Source: an uncultured Psychroserpens sp. (lineage in GTDB: Bacteria; Bacteroidota; Bacteroidia; Flavobacteriales; Flavobacteriaceae). From it: a DNA stretch of 64,000 nt. Below, in pieces: positions 47,571 through 55,672 of this stretch. Below the pieces are notes generated by a model, which was given only the letters and a program-made list of their open reading frames with translations, did not search any database and had not been told where the DNA came from. The position numbers and the translations under genes were made by a program. Numbering within the stretch: the stretch's first letter is position 1; every line of letters begins with the position of its first letter. The stretch covers positions 31,754 through 95,753 of the forward strand of contig NZ_CANNDQ010000009.1 of assembly GCF_947503375.1 (NCBI RefSeq), read 5' to 3'.

Positions 47571-47702
47571 GCCTATAAAGTGTTCGCGTATGATTTGTAA
47601 GACTAGAATCCATAGAATTTTCAGCTGTATCAAATCAGACAATTAAAAGTAATAATTTAAATTGGAGGTGTAAAGTAATATTAATTATACACGTTGTTGG
47701 GC
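47571..47702. repeat. attC-like site 3
   Basis: The left arm is AAGTGTTCGCGTATGATTTG and the right arm TATACACGTTGTTGGGC. The right box GTTGGGC (47696-47702) fits the integron core GTTRRRY exactly. Confidence 0.7.
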
Positions 47703-47712
47703 ATTGGTAAAA

Positions 47713-48246
47713 TCAACTAGTCTCTTTATCATTTGATTCAATTCTTTTTTCATTTGTTATATTTTTAATACTCTTTAAAATGAAAATATTATTGGGTAAA
47801 GTAATCTCTCCAGATTCTTTCGTTTCTAAGGTTACAAAGAAAAGTCCAATGTTTGAAACCACGCCTTCAATTCCATAATCCTTACCTTCTAAAATGATAA
47901 TTGAATCTTTCAATTTTACAGGATGGTTAAAGAAGATTATTATGCTGGAGGTGATATTAGACAATAATGACCATTGGGCAAAAAATGCTACACCAACAAC
48001 AGTCAAAACTGAACCGATAAAAACAGCAAGATCTGATTGATTCACTCCCCAAATAAGAGAAATGAAAATCATTGAAATAACAGCTAAAACTAAATTTATC
48101 ACATTTCTGATAAGAACTCCACGTGATTCTTGAATCAGTTTATTAGAAAGTGTTTTATTTATCACTTTAAAGATAAATCTTTTAATAATTAAGTAAGTAA
48201 TAATTATTACTAGTGTTTCAATAATTTTAATGTAAATCAATTTCAT
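47713..48246 (-). CDS. Small MscS-type mechanosensitive channel
   Basis: A 177-residue membrane protein with two N-terminal helices, a pore-lining helix rich in glycine and alanine (FIGSVLTVVGVAFFAQWSLL, about 93-112) and the beta domain DSIIILEGKDYGIEGVVSNI of MscS. It is shorter than typical MscS (about 280). It should release osmolytes under membrane tension. It is the only gene of its unit, between sites 3 and 4. Confidence 0.85.
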   Translation of the reverse strand: MKLIYIKIIETLVIIITYLIIKRFIFKVINKTLSNKLIQESRGVLIRNVINLVLAVISMIFISLIWGVNQSDLAVFIGSVLTVVGVAFFAQWSLLSNITSSIIIFFNHPVKLKDSIIILEGKDYGIEGVVSNIGLFFVTLETKESGEITLPNNIFILKSIKNITNEKRIESNDKETS

Positions 48247-48268
48247 GTATTCTGTTTTTTGCTTTTTT

Positions 48269-48354
48269 TGCCAACGTGTTTATGAATGGTTTGCTTCGCT
48301 CGTGCCCGAGTACAAGCTGGACATATAATTAGTTATACACGTTGTTGAGAGCAA
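48269..48354. repeat. attC-like site 4 (short)
   Basis: Only about 85 bp. The left arm is GCCAACGTGTTTATGAATGG, with left box GCCAAC, and the right arm is GTTATACACGTTGTTGAGAG. The interior CGAATGG-like stem is reduced. Confidence 0.7.
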
Positions 48355-48361
48355 TTTATAT

Positions 48362-48736
48362 TTAATATTTTCTTGTTTTAAATTTTCCAATGTGCCATAA
48401 AATCCCAGATGGATCATGAAGAAAAAATTCATTTCCCCATTCGTTATAGACTATTTCAGATAATCTTACATTATCATATTTTTCGGTTAACTTCAAACTT
48501 TTTATTAGTTTCAATGAGGACTCTAAATTTTCCACTTCGTAGAAAATCATTGAATTATCTATCCAATCTTTAACGTAAGCATCTTGCAAATAGAATCCGA
48601 ATTCTTGAATATAGAAATAAGACATATTTTTGGAAGTAACTATTTCATTAAAACCCAAATCCAAATAAAAATTTCTAGAAATATTGTAATTTTTAGAGCC
48701 AATAAAAGGTCTGATAGATTTTCCGATTATTTCCAT
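48362..48736 (-). CDS. VOC superfamily protein (bleomycin-resistance-like)
   Basis: A 124-residue VOC module: KSIRPFIGSKNYNISRNFYL at the start, FGFYLQDAYVKDW in the middle and NEFFLHDPSGILWHIGKF at the end. Members include bleomycin- and fosfomycin-binding proteins and dioxygenase-like enzymes. The substrate is unknown. It is a single-gene unit between sites 4 and 5. Confidence 0.83.
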   Translation of the reverse strand: MEIIGKSIRPFIGSKNYNISRNFYLDLGFNEIVTSKNMSYFYIQEFGFYLQDAYVKDWIDNSMIFYEVENLESSLKLIKSLKLTEKYDNVRLSEIVYNEWGNEFFLHDPSGILWHIGKFKTRKY

Positions 48737-48760
48737 ACTTAATAATTTAGTTAAGTTGCT

Positions 48761-48891
48761 TACGCCGTGCTTGTATATGGTTTCGTTGCGTTTTCACTAA
48801 TATAGCAAATAGGAGCGAATCAATTGTTCAGAAACTATAGAAATTCTGATAGGAATTTCCGAGCAATGAACTATACACGTTGTTGTATAAC
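48761..48891. repeat. attC-like site 5
   Basis: Left arm CGCCGTGCTTGTATATGG, right arm CTATACACGTTGTTG. Inside are GTTGCG near the left, GCAATGAAC near the right, and the nested hairpin GAAATTCTGATAGGAATTTC, the most common interior of this family. Confidence 0.8.
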
Positions 48892-48899
48892 GTTTTTTC

Positions 48900-49553
48900 T
48901 TAATCTAATTCAGTCATCGTGTATTCAACATCTACATTATGTAACGTTCTCAAAATAATATCTTTTTCGTTTTCCTTTATAATTAGATACGGAACATATT
49001 CTGTCATAAAAAGGATGTCGAATCCTTCATTATCAATTCGAATCCAATTTAAATTATATTTTTCGTTATTGGCATTTCTAATTAGGCTTGAGTTGTTCTT
49101 AAAGTAAACCGTATCGATAAAAGTTTTACTTTTTAAAACAAATTTTTTACCAGCTAATTCGTTTTCCTTTTTGTGTTTAAGATTATCGGTCAATCTTCTA
49201 TATATGTATAATGATGGTTCGTCGTAATTAGGACTCTTATTAATTACCAATGAGTCTTTCGACACGTTTACAATCTTATAACGTCCGTAACCATTCTCAA
49301 AATCAAAATTTATAATATCAAAAAAAATATTATCACTTTCTTTTACTTGATTTTCATAATGATTTGGCCATTGCTCAAAGCACTTATTATTTTTAAAAGT
49401 CAATATTCCTTCTTGGGCAAAATATAGTTTTTTATCAATTATATATTCTCCAATCCAGATTCCGTTCAAATCTCTGTCAGCTTTGAATGCAAAAAAACCT
49501 AAAATAAGTAGTAAAATAACTGATGTTGTAAATATGTAGATAGCTTTTTTCAA
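48900..49553 (-). CDS. Hypothetical membrane-anchored protein
   Basis: A 217-residue protein of unknown family. One hydrophobic helix (about 5-23, signal or anchor) precedes a soluble beta-rich domain (DLNGIWIGEYIIDKK, later EYVPYLIIKENEKDIIL). The opening NGIWIGEY recalls lipocalin-like secreted proteins, but this is a weak likeness. The stop is about 9 bases after box GTTGTATAAC of site 5. The right-hand box does not match it, so this unit has been rearranged. Confidence 0.7.
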   Translation of the reverse strand: MKKAIYIFTTSVILLLILGFFAFKADRDLNGIWIGEYIIDKKLYFAQEGILTFKNNKCFEQWPNHYENQVKESDNIFFDIINFDFENGYGRYKIVNVSKDSLVINKSPNYDEPSLYIYRRLTDNLKHKKENELAGKKFVLKSKTFIDTVYFKNNSSLIRNANNEKYNLNWIRIDNEGFDILFMTEYVPYLIIKENEKDIILRTLHNVDVEYTMTELD

Positions 49554-49564
49554 ATGTCTGGTAA

Positions 49565-49913
49565 CTCAGGGTTAAACGTAGTTCTGGTTAGAGAATGAAA
49601 AGATAATAAATTCTTAAACAATAATTTAAGAAGGCAACTTCGAATAAATCTTAATTTATTGTTCATCAATTAGGTTCGCTTTAGCGAAGCGTAAATTGTA
49701 GAATTTATTAGATTGAGAATTCGAGAAACAGAATCAAATTACTATTAACCGACGATGACTTACGTTTTAGCTCGAAGCTCGTTAAAGGCGATAATTTAGC
49801 AAATAAGAATTGTAGTAATTTGGTTTAACCCTGAGATGGGATACATTTACTTTAAGATGCAATGACAGCGAAGCTGCGCATATTAAAGTTCGCCTTTGGC
49901 GAATGTATTCCAT
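49565..49913. repeat. Composite repeat element, copy 1
   Basis: A 349-bp gene-free element made of two hairpins. The first has perfect 13-bp arms CTCAGGGTTAAAC (49565-49577) and GTTTAACCCTGAG (49823-49835); the second has arms ATGGGATACATT (49836-49847) and AATGTATTCCAT (49902-49913), with one mismatch. It sits between a TAAC box and the GTGTTTGTGTATGG of the next site. No ORF or transposase is present. Confidence 0.85.
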
Positions 49914-50039
49914 CGTGTTTGTGTATGGTTTCGTTGCGTTTTCACTAATATAGCAAATAAAGAAGAACCCATTGTTCAGAAGCGACAGAAATTCCGATAG
50001 GAATTTCCGAGCAATGAACTATACACGTTGTTGTGCATA
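49914..50039. repeat. attC-like site 6
   Basis: Starts CGTGTTTGTGTATGG right after composite copy 1 and ends CTATACACGTTGTTGTGC. The interior carries the nested hairpin GAAATTCCGATAGGAATTTC. The right box GTTGTGCATA (50030-50039) is matched exactly by TATGCACAAC beyond the next gene. Confidence 0.82.
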
Positions 50040-50060
50040 GTATATTATTTTTTCATTGTT

Positions 50061-50471
50061 TTATAACTCTTCAATATCATTCAATTCGTCTACAAAGAAA
50101 AGTTTGAAATCAATTTTAATTTCTTTTGCTAAGTTTGATGTTCCGAAAGATTTAGAGCTAGATAGCATAGTATCGTCGAAATAGATTGAACCGTCTTTAT
50201 GTTTATTCGATTTGTCAAAAAGTTCAGGTAGCTCTAGTCTATAACCCGAATCACCTACAGGCTCCAGTAATTCAGGGTCGCAAAAATAAATATCAAGATA
50301 GCCATTGGTAGCATTGCAATAAAAAGCAATAGTTTTGGAATGTTCTGCATTATCATTTTTTCGACTTAATATGCATTGCTTTAATAAAGCAGTTATATCT
50401 AATATGATTTCCTGTTTTAATACAGAATTAGACTGAATTAATTTAGTGTCATTTGTTTTATCCATTTTCAA
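50061..50471 (-). CDS. Hypothetical protein, cassette gene
   Basis: A 136-residue soluble protein without signal peptide or membrane helix; I do not recognise the family. The middle (YCNATNGYLDIYFCDPEL) and the acidic C-terminus stand out. A start two codons in (MDKTND) is equally likely. Its unit is bounded by exact inverted boxes GTTGTGCATA and TATGCACAAC, 10 bp. Confidence 0.65.
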   Translation of the reverse strand: MKMDKTNDTKLIQSNSVLKQEIILDITALLKQCILSRKNDNAEHSKTIAFYCNATNGYLDIYFCDPELLEPVGDSGYRLELPELFDKSNKHKDGSIYFDDTMLSSSKSFGTSNLAKEIKIDFKLFFVDELNDIEEL

Positions 50472-50480
50472 TTCTCATAT

Positions 50481-50611
50481 TATGCACAACGTGTTCGTGT
50501 ATGATTTGTGCGACCTATAATCCGCAGGATTTTTGGGTGTAACAAATCAGATGATTAAATATAAGATTTTAAATTGAAGTATGAGTTTAGCATTTATTAT
50601 ACACGTTGTTA
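50481..50611. repeat. attC-like site 7
   Basis: Left arm TATGCACAACGTGTTCGTGTATG, right arm TTATACACGTTGTTAA. The stop codon of the next minus-strand gene (50609) lies inside the right box. The nested hairpin is AATCCGCAGGATT. Confidence 0.8.
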
Positions 50612-51160
50612 ATTAATTAATCTGAATGAATCTAAAAAGGTTCCAGTTTTATCATCATTTATTCCCATATATGAAATAGTATATACTCGATTTTCTTTTC
50701 TGAAAAGAATTCCTAATACATGTCCTTCAATTCCTTTCTCAATTAAGGATGGTTTAAGACTGAATACAAAATATTCTCCTTTCAGTCCGTGCTGTTCTAT
50801 TGTTTTTTGAAAGTCTAAATTAAACTTATCCGCTATTTTATTTGAATAATTGCTAATTCCTTGAGAATATATTTCACTGTCACTAAGAGACTTGATCATG
50901 TTTTCAGGGTAATCAATATATTCCAGACTAAAGATCTTGTTAGGTCCTAATGTGGAACGAAAAACATGAATTTCGAAATCATCTATTCCTATTTTTCTTT
51001 CAAGTACTGAGTATTTTGGTTCAGTAGGGAATTTTGCAATAAAATTTCCAGTCTTTGAAGCATATTCAACTGTTTTAGTTTTATAAATATGTTCGTTTGT
51101 TTCATTTCCACATGAAATGAAAATTATTGTGCAAAATAGTATTTGTAGTTTTCTTATCAT
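50609..51160 (-). CDS. Hypothetical lipoprotein
   Basis: A 183-residue exported protein with a lipobox (IFISCGNE, Cys17). The soluble part (SKTGNFIAKFPTEPKY, later YTISYMGINDDKTGTFLDSF) has the look of a PsbP/DUF1795-like fold, a weak likeness only. The TAA stop is formed within the right box of site 7 (GTTAA). The start is 26 bases before the composite element copy 2. Confidence 0.75.
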   Translation of the reverse strand: MIRKLQILFCTIIFISCGNETNEHIYKTKTVEYASKTGNFIAKFPTEPKYSVLERKIGIDDFEIHVFRSTLGPNKIFSLEYIDYPENMIKSLSDSEIYSQGISNYSNKIADKFNLDFQKTIEQHGLKGEYFVFSLKPSLIEKGIEGHVLGILFRKENRVYTISYMGINDDKTGTFLDSFRLIN

Positions 51161-51185
51161 GGCGTATCAATTAATTACATACAAC

Positions 51186-51533
51186 TCAGGGTTAAACGTA
51201 GTTCTGGTTAGAGAATGAAAAGATAATAAATTCTTAAACAATAATTTAAGAAGGCAACTTCGAATAAATCTTAATTTATTGTTCATCAATTAGTTTCGCT
51301 TTAGCGAAGCGTAAATTGTAGAATTTATTAGATTGAGAATTCGAGAAACAGAATCAAATTACTATTAACCGACGATGGCTTACGTTTTAGCTCGAAGCTC
51401 GTTAAAGGCGATAATTTATCAAATAAGAATTGTAGTAATTTGGTTTAACCCTGAGATGGAATACATTTACTTTAAGATGCAATGACAGCGAAGCTGCGCA
51501 TATTAAAGTTCGCCTTTGGCGAATGTATTCCAT
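51186..51533. repeat. Composite repeat element, copy 2
   Basis: Same element as at 49565 with only scattered single-base changes. Arms are CTCAGGGTTAAAC (51186-51198) and GTTTAACCCTGAG (51443-51455), then ATGGAATACATT (51456-51467) and AATGTATTCCAT (51522-51533), here a perfect 12-bp inverted repeat. It lies between a TACAA box and site 8. Confidence 0.85.
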
Positions 51534-51661
51534 CGGTCTCGGCTATGAGTAGTTGCGTGGGTTAGCGATTAACTTTGCAAGTACACACCAAACTGAAAAT
51601 CCGCGAGGATTTTCAGAAGTAGGCGAGAACCAGCAACTACTTATAGCCATTGTTGTAAAAC
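51534..51661. repeat. attC-like site 8, variant arm sequence
   Basis: Same layout, other sequence: left arm GGCTATGAGTAGTTGCG and right arm GCAACTACTTATAGCC, inside which is the hairpin GAAAATCCGCGAGGATTTTC. The end is the usual ATTGTTGTAAAAC. The right box GTTGTAAAAC (51652-51661) is matched by GTTTTACAAC beyond the next gene. Confidence 0.75.
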
Positions 51662-51666
51662 GTTTT

Positions 51667-53436
51667 TTATAAGAGAAATATTCCGTTTAGATTCTCTTTT
51701 GTGATTGATTTTTGTTCGTTAATAAAGTTCAAGTTTTCTTCATAATGAATTTTCATTTCTAGAATTCCGTGTTCAATAGACCTAACTTTATTATGCTCCA
51801 TTAATTCTTCTAATTCATCCATAACTTTATGAAAGTAACTACTTAAATTCTCAAGTAAAATAGGTAACTGTTGTGGTTTGTTTCCGTGATGAACCAAAGT
51901 ATTTCTTGCTCTATAAATTCGTCTAATTTGCCAAGTAATTTTTTTAGAGTGTCTTTCAATAAAGGATTTAACTTCTTTTGGATTCTTAAACCACTCATTA
52001 TATAAAGTCACTCTATTTTTCAAAAGAGGAAATAAATCTAAATATCCTAAAAGGTCATCTACTTTAGAGTCATTTTCCTCCAAGACTAAAAGTTCCAAAA
52101 AGGTGTTTAACCTTAAAGAAGAGTCGTTATTTATGGAATCCAAGAGTTCGTAAAACTTTTCTTTGTCCCAATTACTCAAATCTTTGAATAATTCAAGAAG
52201 TAGTCCTTTCACATATCCATACGACAAAAAAGGAATTAAAGAATTAGAAATTTGTTCTATTCTTGATTCATTGCTTTCAGCTTTCTTTTGGAAGATTGTT
52301 TCTATTGCAGCCCATAAATCCAATAATTGATTTTCTTCTTCATTAGCACTTAATGCTAGCTTATGAAGTTCCAATGCTTTTATGAAACGACCTATTGAAT
52401 TGTTTTTCCTCGCAAAGGATAGGTTTTTAATTAATTTCTCTACCATCAATGCAGCGTCAGTAGATTTAAAATCTTTCTGTTTTTTTACTGAATTTATTGG
52501 TTCATCAAGTATTAACGTATAATTATTATCTAATCGATTGACACAGCATAAATTTCGGAATTCTAGTGATTCTCTGTGATGATATAAATGAAATAGATTT
52601 ATAAAAAAATTTAGTTTGTTTTGTCCTTTTCTTCTTGCAGAAAAATGGTCAAGAGCTTCTACATCCTTTATGATTAAGTAAATATCTGTAGACTTCTTTT
52701 GTTTAGAAAATGATTTTAGTATTACGTTTTTATCTGTATGTTTTATGGTTTTACTCATTTTTACATCAACCTCTTTTAAGGATTTTCTAAAATCCCAAAA
52801 TATTGCTGGTGCTTGAATAAAAACATCAAATTTCTGTTCTTTAAAATCAAATAAGTTTAAAAATTTAGATATCACATCGACATTGTCAATTTCCTTGTCT
52901 TTTTCTTGAAAAAAGAATTGATTTGTTAAATTATATAGATAAGACTTACTGTAGCCATAATTCATTAATTCGGTAACAAATACCCTCGTTAAAAAGAAAA
53001 TATCTCGCTTTCTTTTTCCCTCTTTGACTGTTTCTGTCAAAAGTCTTTTAACCTCTTCTAAATATTTTTTGTCGGATAAATAGGTGTGTATAGAATAAAT
53101 TGAATAGTATAAATCATCTATATTGTTAGCTTCCTTAATTAATTTTGAGTAATGCGCTAATTTTTCATTCAATAGTGATTTAACGACAAGGTCTTTCTTA
53201 ATTAGCAGAAGTAACTCTTCTCTAACAGGCTTTAAATTTCCATCGGGAATATGTTTTGAGCGTACTTTTCGTAAAAGGCTCAAAGCTTCGTGTGTTATTG
53301 AATGAGCATTTAAAGCGTTTGGTTTGTAAGTGTCAATTGAATAGTCAAATAATACTTCATTCAAAACTTGAGAGAAGTATAGCAAGCCCTCAAGCTTCTT
53401 TTCATATTTCCAATATTTGGGTTCTTTATATTTCAT
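51667..53436 (-). CDS. Large hypothetical protein with C-terminal HEPN-like motif
   Basis: A 589-residue cytoplasmic protein, mainly helical, without a family I can name. Near the end is RNTLVHHG with Arg511 and His516, the RX4H pattern of HEPN ribonuclease domains, after a long Apea/HEPN-like helical region (LDLWAAIETIFQKKAES near 370 fits the start of such a domain). HEPN proteins often act in abortive defence as RNases, but activity here is unproven. It is the only gene of its unit, bounded by exact 10-bp boxes. Confidence 0.72.
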   Translation of the reverse strand: MKYKEPKYWKYEKKLEGLLYFSQVLNEVLFDYSIDTYKPNALNAHSITHEALSLLRKVRSKHIPDGNLKPVREELLLLIKKDLVVKSLLNEKLAHYSKLIKEANNIDDLYYSIYSIHTYLSDKKYLEEVKRLLTETVKEGKRKRDIFFLTRVFVTELMNYGYSKSYLYNLTNQFFFQEKDKEIDNVDVISKFLNLFDFKEQKFDVFIQAPAIFWDFRKSLKEVDVKMSKTIKHTDKNVILKSFSKQKKSTDIYLIIKDVEALDHFSARRKGQNKLNFFINLFHLYHHRESLEFRNLCCVNRLDNNYTLILDEPINSVKKQKDFKSTDAALMVEKLIKNLSFARKNNSIGRFIKALELHKLALSANEEENQLLDLWAAIETIFQKKAESNESRIEQISNSLIPFLSYGYVKGLLLELFKDLSNWDKEKFYELLDSINNDSSLRLNTFLELLVLEENDSKVDDLLGYLDLFPLLKNRVTLYNEWFKNPKEVKSFIERHSKKITWQIRRIYRARNTLVHHGNKPQQLPILLENLSSYFHKVMDELEELMEHNKVRSIEHGILEMKIHYEENLNFINEQKSITKENLNGIFLL

Positions 53437-53451
53437 TCAAATGTTTTACAA

Positions 53452-53800
53452 CTCAGGGTTAAACGTAGTTCTGGTTAGAGAATGAAAAGATAATAAATTC
53501 TTAAACAATAAATTAAGAAGGCAACTTCGAATAAATCTTAATTTATTGTTCATCAATTAGGTTCGCTTTAGCGAAGCGTAAATTGTAGAATTTATTAGAT
53601 TGAGAATTCGAGAAACAGAATCAAATTACTATTAACCGACGATGGCTTACGTTTTAGCTCGAAGCTCGTTAAAGGCGATAATTTAGCAAATAAGAATTGT
53701 AGTAATTTGGTTTAACCCTGAGATGGAATACATTTACTTTAAGATGCAATGACAGCGAAGCTGCGCATATTAAAGTTCGCCTTTGGCGAATGTATTCCAT
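53452..53800. repeat. Composite repeat element, copy 3
   Basis: Third copy, almost identical to the other two. Arms are CTCAGGGTTAAAC (53452-53464) and GTTTAACCCTGAG (53710-53722), then ATGGAATACATT (53723-53734) and AATGTATTCCAT (53789-53800). The left flank is GTTTTACAA and the right flank CGTGTTCGTGTATAATTAG. Confidence 0.85.
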
Positions 53801-54000
53801 CGTGTTCGTGTATAATTAGTTGCGGTTTTCTCTGCTGAAGCGACTGATGTTTGGATGAGCCGTTTACGGCGAAAAATCCGCTGGAGGAAGGAGCGAGGCA
53901 GAGCCAGACTTTCTTTCCGCTAGACTAAGATAGTAATTTGTAGGAGAATTCCCTCGTCTTAACCAGCAATAGCAATTAATTATACACGTTGTTGTAGGTA
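53801..54000. repeat. attC-like site 9 (long)
   Basis: Left arm CGTGTTCGTGTATAATTAGT, right arm ATTAATTATACACGTTGTTG. The interior is longer (about 200 bp in all) and G-rich. The right box GTTGTAGGTA (53991-54000) is matched by TACCTACAAC at 55407. Confidence 0.8.
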
Positions 54001-54049
54001 GGTTTTTAGGTATAATAATGACATTATTTAAAAAGAATAGTAATTAATT

Positions 54050-55375
54050 TTAATTAATTTTCTCTTCCCACTGTTTTAAAGTTTCTCCCTTATTATTTAA
54101 AATCCTGATTACATAATCTCCTTTTTTTAAAAATAATAATACTTTTTTTTGTCCTTTTTGATAAGCGTATTGATCAGCAGGAATAGCTTTATTTAAATCT
54201 TCATTTTTATAAATAGCCTGTACCATATAAAAACTGGAATCTTTAGGTAGATATCGTTTTACCTTAATGCATAATTTACTGCGATCTGGCATATCGATTA
54301 ACCAATTAGGTCTATTATTAATAAAGATTGTAGGTTTTGCTATTATAGCTGCATCATAGACTTCTCTTGATAATAAATCATTGGTTTTTTTGTCTATTAA
54401 AATGTTTGAAGTATTTAATTTTACATCTGTTTTTCTAACCCATTTTGCAATTGTCGATTCATAAATAGAATCTGAATGTTCTTTATGCTGTAGCTGATCT
54501 ACTGTGAATGGATCAATGTTCGCAAGTTTTTTAAAAAATCCAGCCATCATACCAAACTCTATACTGTCTAATCCTATTTTTTGAAATTCCAAAACTTCAG
54601 CTATATGATCTCTTCCACCATGCACCAATATTTTGGCATTTGAATCTTTATCTAAAATTTTTGTGATAATATTTTTTGCTTGGGTCTTTTCTCTAAATAA
54701 TTGACGTTTGAGAGGATCTCTTTCTTTCGTATATCCAATAGAGTTTGTTTCTATTTCATATGAAATTATTTTATATCCCAATTTTATAGCTGTCCTAATC
54801 ATCTCACCAAAAAGAGGGTCTTTTATGTAAGATCCATTACTCAAAACAGGATATCCTTGCTTTAAAAGATTTTCTTTTGAAAGTGCTTCCAATGCCAAAT
54901 ACCTATATCCGTTTAAATAAAGTGGTTCTAATAGTTGAGTGGTCAAAATTCTATGGCGAGACATTCTGTGCTCTTCATTAATCATAATAACTTGATGACT
55001 TTTTGATTTTTCAGAAATTAAATCTATAGCACCTTCAATTTTATAATCATTATTACTAAACAATTGTTTTTGTTTAACTTCTGGAAAAGCAATATCTTCT
55101 AACTCAATTCCTTTATTGTAGTGACCAACATTATTATACCAAGGTGAAATTAAATCTAAATATCCTGAATACTTAAAATATTCTGAACGAGAAATTAGAT
55201 CATTAAAAATAGTTATGTAATCTCGATTAGATTCTAAATTCTTTGTCGATTTCATATAAAATCTCATTGCTTCTAATTCTCCTGCATAATACGAAGAATC
55301 TTTCTTGACTTGGCCAAATGAATTTACAACGTTAAATAAAAACATTATAATAATTAAAAATTTCTTTGCGTCCAT
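54050..55375 (-). CDS. Exported protein, possibly TIKI/ChaN-erythromycin esterase-like
   Basis: A 441-residue protein with a signal peptide (about 1-22, NSFGQ). The conserved-looking core is IMINEEHRMSRHRILT near 134 and KILVHGGRDHIAEV near 247, a Glu-His/His pattern like that of the TIKI/ChaN/erythromycin esterase superfamily of metal-dependent hydrolases. The likeness is by pattern only. The C-terminal part (about 340-441) resembles a secreted beta domain. The unit is bounded by exact 10-bp boxes GTTGTAGGTA/TACCTACAAC. Confidence 0.65.
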   Translation of the reverse strand: MDAKKFLIIIMFLFNVVNSFGQVKKDSSYYAGELEAMRFYMKSTKNLESNRDYITIFNDLISRSEYFKYSGYLDLISPWYNNVGHYNKGIELEDIAFPEVKQKQLFSNNDYKIEGAIDLISEKSKSHQVIMINEEHRMSRHRILTTQLLEPLYLNGYRYLALEALSKENLLKQGYPVLSNGSYIKDPLFGEMIRTAIKLGYKIISYEIETNSIGYTKERDPLKRQLFREKTQAKNIITKILDKDSNAKILVHGGRDHIAEVLEFQKIGLDSIEFGMMAGFFKKLANIDPFTVDQLQHKEHSDSIYESTIAKWVRKTDVKLNTSNILIDKKTNDLLSREVYDAAIIAKPTIFINNRPNWLIDMPDRSKLCIKVKRYLPKDSSFYMVQAIYKNEDLNKAIPADQYAYQKGQKKVLLFLKKGDYVIRILNNKGETLKQWEEKIN

Positions 55376-55406
55376 AATTTTACTTATTCTTAATGATAAT
55401 TTGACT

Positions 55407-55536
55407 TACCTACAACGTGTTTGTGTATGGTTAGTTGTGTTAGAGCAGTAAGTTAGCGAAAAAGAACGAAGAGTTCGGGAATTCGGTAGAATTTCCAAGC
55501 CACAATTAACCATACACAAACACGTTGTTGTGTACA
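55407..55536. repeat. attC-like site 10, nearly perfect palindrome
   Basis: Unlike the others, its arms pair over about 27 bases: CAACGTGTTTGTGTATGG at the left against CCATACACAAACACGTTG at the right, continued by TTAGTTGTG / CACAATTAA. It lies between divergent genes. The right box GTTGTGTACA (55527-55536) matches TGTACACAAC at 58478. Confidence 0.85.
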
Positions 55537-55672
55537 GTTAAAACTAACAATAGTATTATTTCTTGTTGTCAACGAAATTAATCTTTGTTAACATGTAATT
55601 AGTTAATAAACAGTATATTATCGATATTTAATTTTTTTATATTTACTAAATTGAATTTATCAAAAGTAGAAA

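Noticed and set aside
49565..53800. Insertion sequence
   Set aside because: The three 349-bp elements have terminal inverted repeats but hold no transposase ORF, so they are called composite repeats only; a MITE remains an alternative.
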